Positions 1-10,334 of a DNA stretch of 64,000 bases are shown here, piece by piece. The DNA lies in the NCBI RefSeq assembly GCF_005519465.1, contig NZ_CP027858.1:1798001-1862000 (forward strand). Reading direction: 5' to 3'. The notes below the pieces were generated by a model. The model saw nothing but the letters and a program-made list of their open reading frames with translations, made no database searches and was not told the origin of the DNA. This DNA is from Streptomyces clavuligerus (GTDB lineage: Bacteria; Actinomycetota; Actinomycetes; Streptomycetales; Streptomycetaceae). Position numbers and translations under genes: made by a program. How positions within the stretch are numbered: position 1 is the stretch's first letter; every line of letters starts with the position of its first letter.

Positions 1-713
1 TCAATGTGACAGGCACCCAGAACGTGCTCGGGCTGTGCGCCGAGACGGGTGTCGGACGCTTCGTCTTCTCCTCGTCCTGCGCGGTCTACGGGACACCGCA
101 GATCTGCCCGGTGGACGAGTCGGCGCCCGTCCGCCCGGAGAGCCCCTACGGTGAGTCGAAGTATCTGTGCGAACGCATGATCGCCTCCTACGGCAGGGCC
201 ACGGGGATGCGCTACGCCAACCTCCGCTACTTCAACGCCGCAGGTGCCGCCGCCGACGGCGCACTCGGGGAGAACGCGGGTCCCTCCGCCACCCAGATCC
301 TTCCGGTCGCCGTCCGGACGGCACTCGGGCTCGTCCCCACACTGCGGATCTTCGGTGGGGACTACCCGACAGCGGACGGAACCGCCCTCCGCGACTACAT
401 CCATGTGGAGGACCTGGCCCGCGCTCATGCCCGGGTGGTGGAGGAACTGGACAGCGACGACCGGAACGGAGCCGTCAACCTCGGTCGCGGCGAGCCTGTC
501 AGCGTACGCGAACTGGTCGACGCCCTGGAGAAGGTCTCCGGCAGGACCATCGATGTGTCCACCGTCCCACGGCGGCCCGGTGACCCAGCTCTGTCATGGG
601 CCGATCCGGCACTGGCGGAGAGCCGGTTCGGCTGGCGCGCCGAGCACAGCTTCGACGACATCGTCCGTACCGCCTGGGCCTGGCACACCCGAGTACCGGC
701 CTCGCTGGAGTGA
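1..713 (+). CDS. UDP-glucose 4-epimerase family protein (5' truncated by window)
   Basis: C-terminal two thirds of an extended short-chain dehydrogenase/epimerase. The reading frame is already open at base 3 (N-V-x-G-T, the usual GalE motif), so the true start and the NAD-binding GxxGxxG lie outside the window. Visible are the active-site Ser stretch FSSSCAVYG, the catalytic YxxxK pair (SPYGESKYLCERM), the LRYFNAAGA segment typical of GalE, and the C-terminal GLGRGEPVSV-like substrate region. Such enzymes interconvert UDP-glucose and UDP-galactose or the N-acetylated sugars; the exact substrate cannot be told. The stop is one base before the next start, so it is the first visible gene of a plus-strand operon with phosphatases, an exporter and an ACP. 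This suggests it supplies a sugar nucleotide to that pathway rather than serving housekeeping galactose use. Confidence 0.85.
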   Translation, partial: NVTGTQNVLGLCAETGVGRFVFSSSCAVYGTPQICPVDESAPVRPESPYGESKYLCERMIASYGRATGMRYANLRYFNAAGAAADGALGENAGPSATQILPVAVRTALGLVPTLRIFGGDYPTADGTALRDYIHVEDLARAHARVVEELDSDDRNGAVNLGRGEPVSVRELVDALEKVSGRTIDVSTVPRRPGDPALSWADPALAESRFGWRAEHSFDDIVRTAWAWHTRVPASLE

Positions 714-714
714 G

Positions 715-1341
715 ATGCACCTCTATCTGCTGCGTCACGCCGAGGACCGACCCACGCCACGGCCCCCGCACACCCGCCGTCTCACAGACCGCGGACACCG
801 CCAGGCGTGGGCGGCTGCCCGCTGGCTGGCGGGACAGCACCCCACCGAAATACGCAGCAGCACCCTGGCCCGCGCGCGACGGACGGCAGACGCCGTGGGG
901 CGCGAGGCCGGGCTGCCCGTACGGGAAGATCCACATCTCAACGAGATCCACTGGGAGTCACCCACAGGGGAGAGCCTGCCGCACCCCCGTGAGAACCGCT
1001 GGTATCCGCCCCCTCCGGGGGCGGAGTCCTGGCACGATTTCATGGGGCGGGTGGCCTTGTCGGTCAGCGGTCTGTGCCGGAACGCGTCAAGGGGACAGCG
1101 GATCGTGCTCGTGACCCACAGCGGCTTCTTCGACGCGGTCCAAGAACTGCTGAACGGTGGCGGGAGCCGCGTGGAACTCAAGGTCGCCCACACGGGGATC
1201 ACTCAGTGGGAGTACCGCCCGGGCTGCTTCGGAGGCTCCTGGCTGCTGCATCGGCACAACATCGTCCCCGGCCTTTCGCCGCTCCCCTCCCCCACACCCG
1301 ATGGACCGGGAAACCCCGGCGGAACGGAGCCGAACACATGA
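715..1341 (+). CDS. Histidine phosphatase (phosphoglycerate mutase-like) family protein
   Basis: 208 residues. The N-terminal LLRHAE motif carries Arg7-His8, His8 being the phospho-accepting histidine of this superfamily. A second conserved histidine is in VTHSGF (His135), and Arg55/Arg56 in LARARRTAD fit the phosphate pocket. The family removes or transfers phosphate from small metabolites; the substrate is not deducible. ATG at 715 lies one base after the galE-like stop, and its own TGA overlaps the next ATG (ATGA), so it is translationally coupled on both sides. The last 25 residues are Pro/Gly rich and probably disordered. Confidence 0.8.
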   Translation: MHLYLLRHAEDRPTPRPPHTRRLTDRGHRQAWAAARWLAGQHPTEIRSSTLARARRTADAVGREAGLPVREDPHLNEIHWESPTGESLPHPRENRWYPPPPGAESWHDFMGRVALSVSGLCRNASRGQRIVLVTHSGFFDAVQELLNGGGSRVELKVAHTGITQWEYRPGCFGGSWLLHRHNIVPGLSPLPSPTPDGPGNPGGTEPNT

Positions 1342-2894
1342 TCGCCCAGCGGGCACGGATGGTTGTCATCTGTGTCGACGGGGGCCTGCCCTCTCTGATC
1401 CGACAGCATGATTTCTTCAATCTCGCCCAGCGGCTCCCTTCGCTCGCCGGCACCGCCGTCCAAGAGCTGCGGAGCATCTACCCCTCGTCCACCGCGCCCT
1501 CGCACGCCTCCTTCCTCACCGGGGCCTACCCCCGTGACCACGGGATCGTGGGCAACCGCTTCTGGGAAACGGAGGCGCCAGAAGAGATCCGGCGCCGTGC
1601 GGACGACCCGCTGGCCGCCTTCCACCCCTACGAGAAGAGCTCACTCACCGCCCCGGATCTGCTGGACTGGCTGGCGGAACAAGGGGCCTCGATGGCCGCG
1701 GTGCACTTCCCGCACACTTTCTCCCGTTCCGCCGAGCTGTCGATCCCGAGCTGCTACTGCCTGTACGCACCCGCCCGGGAGGCGGTCGTCACCCTGGAGT
1801 ACGAGGGGTCCGCGGAGGCACGGGCCCGGGTGGAGCTGTCCTACTTCGGACACCCCCTGGCTCTGCGGGTGCGGGTCGGCGGGGAGGGTGTCACTGTCCT
1901 CGCCGGAGACGACGGGGAGCCCACTGTGCTGCGGGGCAGTGAGCCCGTCCGGCTGGATGTACGCATGCCCTGGGGGTCCCTGTCGGCCGCTGTCTCCGTC
2001 CGGCACCTGGACCGGCGAGAGATAGGGCTGAGTCTCGGGACCGCCGTGATCACCCTGGGATTCGGCGGGCTGGACCCGGCACGCTATCGGGGAGGCACCG
2101 GGCCCGCCTCTCTCTCTGTCGAGTACAGCGCCAACCCCGATCACGACTTCCATGAGTCGCCCCGCGCCGAATGGGTGGAACGGGCCGCCCTCGACATCCT
2201 CGCCGATCACGACCCCGATGTGCTGTTCGTCCGCTTCAACCAGGCCGACCACGCCCAGGAGTTTCTCTACTGGCATGCGGTACGGAGCAACCCGGAAGCG
2301 CGGGAGACCGCGTGGAAGCAGATACTCGATGTCTACACCCGTATCGACGCCTGTGTGGGCCGGCTGGCCGAGGCCGTGGGCGACCGGGCGGAGTTCGTCC
2401 TCTTCTCCGACCACGGCATCGACTGGGTCGAGTCCCATCTGCGGCCCAACCGTCTCCTCCAGGAGCTGGGACTCGCCGACCGCATGGTCTTCCAGGGTGA
2501 CAGCAACTGCGCCTATCTCTATACGGCCGAGCCCCTGACCACGGCCGAGGAGCGGACACTGCGTGAAGGTCTCCGCCGATTCCATCCGTCCGTCGCTGTC
2601 CTCACGACCGAGGACCAGACCCGGTTGAACCTGCCCGTCGGCAGCCCTCGCGTCGGCCGACTGACGGTGACCTGCGGTCGCCACACCGAGTTCCAGTACG
2701 GCCCGGGAAAGCTCCAGGAGGAAGTGACATCGGCGTCACACGGCTATCTCCCCGGTGACCCCGCCATGAACGGCTTCTACCGGGCCTTCGGTACGGTCGC
2801 CGCCCATCGACCGCCTCCCTCGGTGATCACCGGTGCGGCAACCGTGATCCGTGACGTCTGGCGTCGGCTGACAGTACCGGGAGCGTCGACGTGA
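1338..2894 (+). CDS. Alkaline phosphatase superfamily phosphodiesterase / nucleotide pyrophosphatase
   Basis: 518 residues, type I phosphodiesterase/nucleotide pyrophosphatase fold. Two-metal ligands are visible in order: Asp14 (VVICVDGG), the nucleophile Thr52 in SSTAPSHASFLTG, an Asp and His in FNQADHAQE, the Asp-His pair in LFSDHGI, and a late His in GRHTEFQYG. No signal peptide, so probably cytoplasmic. Family members cleave phosphodiesters, pyrophosphates or sometimes phosphonates; this one could split a nucleotide-sugar or a phosphorylated pathway intermediate. A long central insertion (about residues 150-260, beta-rich) may set specificity. It overlaps its neighbours by ATGA upstream and GTGA downstream, a strong sign of one polycistronic unit. 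Confidence 0.8.
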   Translation: MIAQRARMVVICVDGGLPSLIRQHDFFNLAQRLPSLAGTAVQELRSIYPSSTAPSHASFLTGAYPRDHGIVGNRFWETEAPEEIRRRADDPLAAFHPYEKSSLTAPDLLDWLAEQGASMAAVHFPHTFSRSAELSIPSCYCLYAPAREAVVTLEYEGSAEARARVELSYFGHPLALRVRVGGEGVTVLAGDDGEPTVLRGSEPVRLDVRMPWGSLSAAVSVRHLDRREIGLSLGTAVITLGFGGLDPARYRGGTGPASLSVEYSANPDHDFHESPRAEWVERAALDILADHDPDVLFVRFNQADHAQEFLYWHAVRSNPEARETAWKQILDVYTRIDACVGRLAEAVGDRAEFVLFSDHGIDWVESHLRPNRLLQELGLADRMVFQGDSNCAYLYTAEPLTTAEERTLREGLRRFHPSVAVLTTEDQTRLNLPVGSPRVGRLTVTCGRHTEFQYGPGKLQEEVTSASHGYLPGDPAMNGFYRAFGTVAAHRPPPSVITGAATVIRDVWRRLTVPGAST

Positions 2895-3799
2895 GTGCCG
2901 ACCAGCGATACGCCTACGAGGTGGAGGATCTGCACAAACGGTACGGCGACTCAACGGAACCGGCCAACGCGGGCCTGTCGTTCCGCATCGAGGAGGGGGA
3001 GTTCTTCGGTCTTCTGGGCAGCAACGGGGCCGGAAAGACCACACTCATCAAGCAGATGATCGGTCTGGTGCGGCCCGACCGCGGTTCAATACGGCTCTTC
3101 GGCCACGATGTCTTCGCCCACTCCCGGTACACCACAACCCATGTGGGCTACATGCCGCAGACGGCCTTCGCCCTGAACAGTCTGACCGTCAGGGAAGCCG
3201 TCTACTTCAGTGCCCATCTGCGGGGCATGTCCATCAGGGCCGCCAAAAGGGAACGGGACACCCTGCTGGAGGCTCTCGGTCTGACGGCACTGGCACGCAA
3301 GGTCGTCCGACAGCTCTCGGGCGGCGAGCGCCGACTGCTCCAGCTCGCGGTGACCCTCACCGGCGCACCACCGGTCCTGATCCTGGACGAACCCACCAAT
3401 GAACTCGACCCCTCCCGCCGCCGCCAGGTGTGGGACCTGCTCCGGGACCTCCATCAGCGCGATGGGCGCACCGTCATTCTGATCACCCACAACGCGATCG
3501 AGGCGGAACAGGTCATCGAGCGGGTCGGGATCATGCGCGAGGGCGAACTGGTGGCCCTGGGTGCTCCCGCCGAGCTGAAGTCGTCCCTGCGCTCCCGGGT
3601 CCGGCTGACCATCACGCTCGGCGAAGGCGATGTCCTCCCGGACTACCTGCGGATTCAGTCCGAACACCGAGGGCGTGTGGTGGCACTGGTCGACTCCGCC
3701 GACCTTCCCCGCCTGACCAAGGACGTGGATCTCACCCGCTTTCCCGAGTTCACGATCCATACGGCGACCTTGGAAGATGTCTATGTCACCTACGCGTGA
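2891..3799 (+). CDS. ABC-2 type exporter, ATP-binding protein
   Basis: 302 residues. Walker A GSNGAGKTT (43-51), Q-loop Gln90, signature LSGGE (142-146), Walker B VLILDEP (162-168) and the H-loop His200 are all intact, so it should be an active ATPase. The C-terminal extension (about 215-302) with repeated beta-alpha elements is typical of DrrA/CcmA-like drug and polysaccharide exporters. GTG start overlaps the previous stop (GTGA). It pairs with the permease that follows and overlaps it by 23 bases; together they probably export the product of this operon. Confidence 0.92.
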   Translation: MSADQRYAYEVEDLHKRYGDSTEPANAGLSFRIEEGEFFGLLGSNGAGKTTLIKQMIGLVRPDRGSIRLFGHDVFAHSRYTTTHVGYMPQTAFALNSLTVREAVYFSAHLRGMSIRAAKRERDTLLEALGLTALARKVVRQLSGGERRLLQLAVTLTGAPPVLILDEPTNELDPSRRRQVWDLLRDLHQRDGRTVILITHNAIEAEQVIERVGIMREGELVALGAPAELKSSLRSRVRLTITLGEGDVLPDYLRIQSEHRGRVVALVDSADLPRLTKDVDLTRFPEFTIHTATLEDVYVTYA

Positions 3800-4568
3800 A
3801 GGGATTTCCGGCCTGAGCTTCCCCCGTCAGGTCTGGAACCTCTTTCGAATCCAGTTGACCAACTGGCGTTGGTCATGGCCGCAAATGGTGCTCACCGGCA
3901 TGCTCGCCCCCATGGTCAGTCTCGCGGCCCTGGGCCTCTTCGCCCGGGAATCCGGTCCGGAGGCAAGTGAGTTCGTGCTGACCGGAAGCGTCACCATGGC
4001 CATTCTGTTCGAGACACAGAACAAGATTGCCAGCAATTTCGCCTTCATGCGCAGCACCGGAGCCTTTGAGTACTACGCCTCGATGCCGGTACGGCGGGAG
4101 GCCCTCATCCTGGCCACCCTGGGGGCCTTCTCACTGCTCTCGCTGCCCGCGGTCGCGGTGACCCTGCTGCTGGGCTCGGCCTTGCTCGACGTCCCTCTCG
4201 GCTTCTCGCCCTTCGCCCCGTTCTGTCTGCTCCTGGCCCTGCTGCCGTCGGCCGGACTCGGAGCACTGATCGGCAGTCGCTGCACCACCATAGAGCAGGC
4301 ATCCTCACTGAGCCTCGCCACGACACTGCTCATGATGACGCTCGGCCCGGTGGCCGTCCCTCCCGATCTGCTGCCCGACATCCTGGTCACGATCGGGCAT
4401 GCCAACCCCGCGGTGTACGCGTCGAGCACGCTACGCCAGTCGATCACCTCACCCAGCGGTCTCGATGTGCTGCCCAGCCTGGGGGCCCTCTGCGTCTTCG
4501 CCCTCGCCGCCTGGCTGCTGACCACCCTGGGCATGCACTGGCGTGCCCGGTACTCCCGGGTCTCCTGA
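3777..4568 (+). CDS. ABC-2 type exporter, membrane permease
   Basis: 263 residues with about six hydrophobic segments (near residues 35-55, 60-80, 110-135, 145-170, 180-205 and 230-255), the layout of ABC-2 permeases such as DrrB. Two ATGs are six bases apart (3777, 3783); both lie inside the ATPase gene, so translation is coupled and the exact start is uncertain. No ligand-specific motif is visible. It is the channel half of the exporter with the ATPase upstream. Confidence 0.88.
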   Translation: MSMSPTREGISGLSFPRQVWNLFRIQLTNWRWSWPQMVLTGMLAPMVSLAALGLFARESGPEASEFVLTGSVTMAILFETQNKIASNFAFMRSTGAFEYYASMPVRREALILATLGAFSLLSLPAVAVTLLLGSALLDVPLGFSPFAPFCLLLALLPSAGLGALIGSRCTTIEQASSLSLATTLLMMTLGPVAVPPDLLPDILVTIGHANPAVYASSTLRQSITSPSGLDVLPSLGALCVFALAAWLLTTLGMHWRARYSRVS

Positions 4569-4603
4569 CCCCGAGCAACTCCCGACACGAGAGGAACGCA
4601 GCA

Positions 4604-4849
4604 ATGACCGAGAAAGAGTTCATCGACGTTCTGGCACCTCTGATGGAGGAAATCATCGGGACGACGATCAACGAGACCCAGCTCGACATCACTTTCGGCG
4701 ATCTGGATGTGGACTCCCTGAACCAGATAGAGATCATCACTCGGATCGAGGATGCCTTCGACTGCGAGATAGACGACAGCACCCTGCGGACCATTCGCAC
4801 TCCACGCGGCGTCATGGAATACATCGCCGGCGTCAGCGCCACTCGGTGA
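4604..4849 (+). CDS. Acyl carrier protein
   Basis: 81 acidic residues with the 4'-phosphopantetheine site D-V-D-S-L (Ser38) and a second conserved run IEDAFDCEIDD, as in discrete ACPs. A purine-rich Shine-Dalgarno (GAGAGGAACGCAGC) precedes ATG 4604. No ketosynthase or other acyl enzyme lies in the window, so its partner enzymes must be upstream or elsewhere. Being isolated among phosphatases and an exporter, it more likely serves a dedicated acyl or aminoacyl transfer in a specialised pathway than bulk fatty acid synthesis. Its TGA overlaps the GTG of the next gene. Confidence 0.92.
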   Translation: MTEKEFIDVLAPLMEEIIGTTINETQLDITFGDLDVDSLNQIEIITRIEDAFDCEIDDSTLRTIRTPRGVMEYIAGVSATR

Positions 4850-5517
4850 GCACCTCGCACTCACTCTGGCGGTCAGGGAACGTACGGTGGCTCGGCTGGT
4901 GGACGGCGGCGCACCTCGGTGCACTGATGCTGATCGTCGGACTCGCCCAGGACAAGGAATTGACCAGGTCGCTCTGCGCGTGGGGGAGCGACACCTCGCG
5001 CTCCGGAGCCGTCGACTTCATCACCTCCTGGGGCAATCCCTTGCCGGTGACTCTGCTCGCGGTGGTATCGGCCTGTGTCGCGCTCCTCCGCCGAGAGGTC
5101 ATGGCCGCGACCACGCTGCTGGCGGTGCCCTATGCCGCTGCTCTGAGCTGTAGCCTCCTCAAGGAGTTGGTGGAGCGGCAACGGCCGGGGCTCGCCTGCT
5201 CCGCCGCGGCCGAGGGGTTCAGCTTCCCGAGCGGGCACGCCGTGAGCACAACCACCGGATTCATCCTCGTCGCCCTGTTCCTGAGCCGGTTCCTCCGCGC
5301 TCCCGCCGCACACCTGGTTCTGGTACTCGCCGTTGTCTGCTCCGAGCTGGTCGCTCTGAGCCGGGTTCTGCTCGGCGTGCACTACTCCGTCGATGTACTG
5401 GCAGGGCAGCTCCTGGGCGGCCTCTGGCTGCTCCTCGGCATCGTCCTGCTGGGGCAGCGGCGAAAACTCCGGACGCCGGAGAAACTCAGGGCCGACAAGA
5501 GCCGGTCTGCTGCCTGA
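4846..5517 (+). CDS. PAP2-family membrane phosphatase
   Basis: 223 residues, start GTG 4846 chosen because it overlaps the ACP stop (GTGA) and restores a full-length protein. The three phosphatase motifs are present: K-x6-RP (KELVERQRP), PSGH (FSFPSGHAVS) and SR-x5-H-x3-D (SRVLLGVHYSVD). Around five membrane segments. PAP2 enzymes dephosphorylate lipid phosphates or polyprenyl pyrophosphates on the outer face of the membrane. As the last gene of an operon with an ACP and an exporter it may finish a lipid-linked or phosphorylated product. Confidence 0.88.
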   Translation: MSTSHSLWRSGNVRWLGWWTAAHLGALMLIVGLAQDKELTRSLCAWGSDTSRSGAVDFITSWGNPLPVTLLAVVSACVALLRREVMAATTLLAVPYAAALSCSLLKELVERQRPGLACSAAAEGFSFPSGHAVSTTTGFILVALFLSRFLRAPAAHLVLVLAVVCSELVALSRVLLGVHYSVDVLAGQLLGGLWLLLGIVLLGQRRKLRTPEKLRADKSRSAA

Positions 5518-5540
5518 GCAGCGGCCACAGGCCGACGGTG

Positions 5541-5579
5541 TCCCGGTGCCGCAGGAAACCCACTCCGGCGGCACCGGGA
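5541..5579. terminator. Possible bidirectional terminator hairpin
   Basis: Eleven-base inverted arms TCCCGGTGCCG / CGGCACCGGGA (5541-5551 and 5569-5579), 17-base loop, in the 73-base gap between the convergent PAP2 and Nudix genes. No T-run on either side, so strength is uncertain. Confidence 0.45.
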
Positions 5580-5590
5580 GCATCCTCCTG

Positions 5591-6103
5591 TCAGCGGCGG
5601 TCTTCGGCCTCCGGCCGACCCGCGTTGGGCAGCACCGGGAGCCTCATGACCGTGTCGGCACCCTCATGGACCCTCAGCGGGACCGTGTACCTGGCTGCCA
5701 GCACATCCTCCAGCCGGGGCCGGTACAGCGGGTGGAGAGTCCGCAGCGCGGTGTCCACGTCGACCCAGCGGGCGTCGCTCGACTCCTCGGTCTCCCCCGG
5801 AGTCCCGGAGATCGCGGTGGCGACGAAGAGGCCGGCCAGGACCCGCCGACTCGGGTGCTGGTAGAGGCCGACCAGGCCGTGCACCTCCACCGTGACGCCC
5901 GTCTCCTCCAACGCTTCGCGTACCGCAGCCTCAGGGAACCGCTCCCCCGGGTCGACGAACCCCCCGGGAAGCTCCCATCTCGGGGGATCTCTGCGGCAGG
6001 CGATCAGAACCTCGCCCACCTCATTGAAGGCGACACAGGTCGCCCCCAGCAGATACGGCTCCAGCGGGTGGTCCTCAGCGGGCGCCGTTCCCTTCCTCCT
6101 CAC
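5591..6103 (-). CDS. Nudix hydrolase
   Basis: 170 residues when started at GTG 6103, which overlaps the TGA of the upstream methyltransferase gene (GTGA). A longer frame exists upstream, but it runs inside the methyltransferase and is not coding. The Nudix box is complete at residues 47-70 (GGF...E...REALEETGV, fitting GX5EX7REUXEEXGU). Nudix enzymes hydrolyse nucleoside diphosphate derivatives; the substrate is unknown. Coupling with a methyltransferase and convergence on the exporter/ACP operon suggest a specialised-metabolism role, but this is inference. Confidence 0.85.
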   Translation of the reverse strand: MRRKGTAPAEDHPLEPYLLGATCVAFNEVGEVLIACRRDPPRWELPGGFVDPGERFPEAAVREALEETGVTVEVHGLVGLYQHPSRRVLAGLFVATAISGTPGETEESSDARWVDVDTALRTLHPLYRPRLEDVLAARYTVPLRVHEGADTVMRLPVLPNAGRPEAEDRR

Positions 6104-6738
6104 CAGGACACTCCTTCCTGAAGGGGCTTCCGGTACACCAGCAGATACCTCCAGAGAAGGAGACGCCTGATCGTGCTGTCGGGCAGGAGTCCCCGGGCAC
6201 TTCTCGATATCTCGGGCAGCGTCATGAGCGGCCGGGTGGTCACAGAGGGGCGGCTGATGTCCTGCTTCCAGCCGAAGGACTCCCGTATCCACGTCACCGC
6301 CCGGCAGAGCGCGTTGGCGGGTACGGCCGCGAGGCTGAGCAGCCGGTCCGAGAAGGTGCTTTCCCGGTAGCAGCCAAGGATCACCAGCACACCGCCGGGG
6401 CTCAATGCCTCCCGGAGCTTCTCCACGGTGCCGAAGGGAACGTGGTGGATGCTCGCCAGGCAAGCGATGTAGTCATAGGTGCCGGGAGACAGGGCCGTAT
6501 CGGTGATGTCCGCCTGCTGCCAGCGGATCTGCCGGGCATGCGCCGACCTCAAGGAAAGAGACCGCGCCGTCTCGATGGCCGCCTCCGCCGGATCGAGGGC
6601 ATCGACCTCGACTCCCCGACCGGCCAGCTCCCGGGCGAAACTCCCCGTACCGCAGCCGACATCGAGCGCTCTGCGACAGTTCTCGGGGATCCGGCGGAGT
6701 AAGAGCCGGTGATAGTGGTCATTGTGATCGAAGGGCAC
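6100..6738 (-). CDS. Class I SAM-dependent methyltransferase
   Basis: 212 residues, GTG start. SAM-binding motif I is LDVGCGTG (25-32), followed by the acidic end of beta2 (VDALDP) and motif II/III (ADITD, YDYIACLASIHH). The PFDHNDHYHRLLL beginning is typical of small-molecule methyltransferases of the UbiE/Coq5-like group. The C-terminal 60 residues carry no recognised acceptor motif. It is the first gene of a two-gene minus-strand unit with the Nudix hydrolase. Confidence 0.85.
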   Translation of the reverse strand: MPFDHNDHYHRLLLRRIPENCRRALDVGCGTGSFARELAGRGVEVDALDPAEAAIETARSLSLRSAHARQIRWQQADITDTALSPGTYDYIACLASIHHVPFGTVEKLREALSPGGVLVILGCYRESTFSDRLLSLAAVPANALCRAVTWIRESFGWKQDISRPSVTTRPLMTLPEISRSARGLLPDSTIRRLLLWRYLLVYRKPLQEGVSW

Positions 6739-6780
6739 CTCGGCATCATGGCACGGGCCCGGATGCCCCGGACCGCGCCG

Positions 6781-7242
6781 TCAGGCGACGTTCACCCGCT
6801 GTCCCGGAGGCGCGGCCTCCAGCCAGGCGAGAAAGCCGGTGAGCGCGTCCTCGCTCATCGCCAGCTCCAGCCGGACCCCCTGGTGCAGACAGCCCAGCAC
6901 CACGGCGTCGGAGAGGAGCGCCAGCTCCTCCTCGCCCTCGGGGGTACGCCGGCCGATGACCTCGATCGCCGAACGCTCCAGCACCCGGCGCGGCCGGGGG
7001 GCGTACGAGAAGACCCGGAACCACATGATCCGGTCACCGCTGTAGCGGGCCACCCCATAGACCCAGCCCTTGCCGGAGGGCGCGCCCACCGGGTCGGGCT
7101 CCTCGGGGACGTTCCACCGCAGGGAGCAGTCGAAGGTGCCACCGGAACGCTGGATCAGCCTTCTGCGCAGTCCGAAGACGAACAGCCCGATTCCCACCAG
7201 GGCCACCAGCGCCAGGACGCTCACGAGCACCGCGAGGTACAT
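6781..7242 (-). CDS. DUF2550 single-pass membrane protein
   Basis: 153 residues. One N-terminal membrane helix (about 3-25) is followed by a basic stop-transfer run (RRRLIQR) and a cytoplasmic domain with the conserved GWVYGVARYSGD and WFRVFSYAPRPRR segments of the actinobacterial DUF2550 family. It follows the ATP synthase operon in streptomycetes, as here, but is separated from atpC by a strong hairpin. Function is unknown; conservation next to atpC suggests only location. Confidence 0.88.
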   Translation of the reverse strand: MYLAVLVSVLALVALVGIGLFVFGLRRRLIQRSGGTFDCSLRWNVPEEPDPVGAPSGKGWVYGVARYSGDRIMWFRVFSYAPRPRRVLERSAIEVIGRRTPEGEEELALLSDAVVLGCLHQGVRLELAMSEDALTGFLAWLEAAPPGQRVNVA

Positions 7243-7304
7243 CTTCTCCGACCTCCTCGCCTTGTCCTCGTCCTTGACCGCAAACGTGTGTGCACCCGCA
7301 TCGC

Positions 7305-7352
7305 CTCAGCCGCGGCCCGGTCTGGAGGGGTCCAGTCCGGGCCGCGGCTGAG
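7305..7352 (-). terminator. Terminator of the atp operon
   Basis: Long inverted repeat immediately downstream of atpC, outer arms CTCAGCCGCGGCCCGG / CCGGGCCGCGGCTGAG plus an inner CTGG/CCAG pairing. No T-tract, as is usual in Streptomyces. It separates the atp operon from the DUF2550 gene. Confidence 0.8.
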
Positions 7353-7375
7353 GATGACGACAGTCGGCGGGGTAC

Positions 7376-7759
7376 TCAGCGCACCGCCACCGCGTGCAGC
7401 CGGACCTCGGCACGGCGCTCGGCCGCCGCGTCCGACTCCGACCGCGCGCGCTCCAGCGCACGCTCGGCGCGCTGGGCATCGATCTCGTCCGCCAGTTCGG
7501 CGATCTCCGCCAGCAGCGACAGCTTGTTGTCGGCGAAGGAGATGAAACCGCCGTGCACGGCGGCGACGACCGTGCCGGCCCCCTCCGGGGAGGTGGTACG
7601 GATGGTCACCGGGCCCGACTCCAGCACACCGAGCAGCGGCTGGTGACCGGGCATGACACCGATGTCGCCGGACGCGGTGCGCGCGACGACCAGGGTGGCC
7701 TCGCCGGACCAGACCTGACGGTCGGCGGCGACCAGCTCGACATGCAGCTCAGCAGCCAA
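7376..7759 (-). CDS. atpC: F1Fo ATP synthase subunit epsilon
   Basis: 127 residues. N-terminal beta-sandwich (ELHVELVAADRQVWSGEA...GDIGVMPGH) and C-terminal helical hairpin (ADEIDAQRAERALERARS...) are typical of the epsilon subunit, which sits on the central stalk and modulates ATPase activity. It is the last gene of the operon, about 190 bases after atpD, with stem-loops in the gap and a strong terminator after it. Confidence 0.96.
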   Translation of the reverse strand: MAAELHVELVAADRQVWSGEATLVVARTASGDIGVMPGHQPLLGVLESGPVTIRTTSPEGAGTVVAAVHGGFISFADNKLSLLAEIAELADEIDAQRAERALERARSESDAAAERRAEVRLHAVAVR

Positions 7760-7903
7760 GGGAGGCTCCTCGGGTCACCACCCGGCACAGACGCCGGGTG
7801 TTGGGTCAAAGTCTAATGGGGCGCCGGTCGCCGAAGCGTCCGGACCCCGCCCCGGCCTGTCACGGCCGGGACCCCGGGGGCGGGCCCCCGGGACAGGGGC
7901 GTA

Positions 7904-7935
7904 CCGAGGGGGCGGGACGGCACCCGCCCCCTCGG
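7904..7935 (-). terminator. Intercistronic hairpin between atpD and atpC
   Basis: Perfect 13-base arms CCGAGGGGGCGGG / CCCGCCCCCTCGG with a 6-base loop, 16 bases after the atpD stop. Two further GC stem-loops lie toward atpC: CCCGGGGG/CCCCCGGG and CCGGCC/GGCCGG, near 7846-7892. They may stabilise or partly terminate the mRNA and so lower epsilon output relative to beta; that effect is inference. Confidence 0.55.
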
Positions 7936-7951
7936 CCATGAGTCGGGGGAC

Positions 7952-10314
<2,363 letters not shown>

Positions 10315-10334
10315 GAGTCAGGTCCCTTCCGTCA

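Noticed and set aside
5591..6463. 290-residue version of the Nudix protein
   Set aside because: The added N-terminus lies wholly within the methyltransferase gene in another frame; the GTGA start at 6103 fits better.
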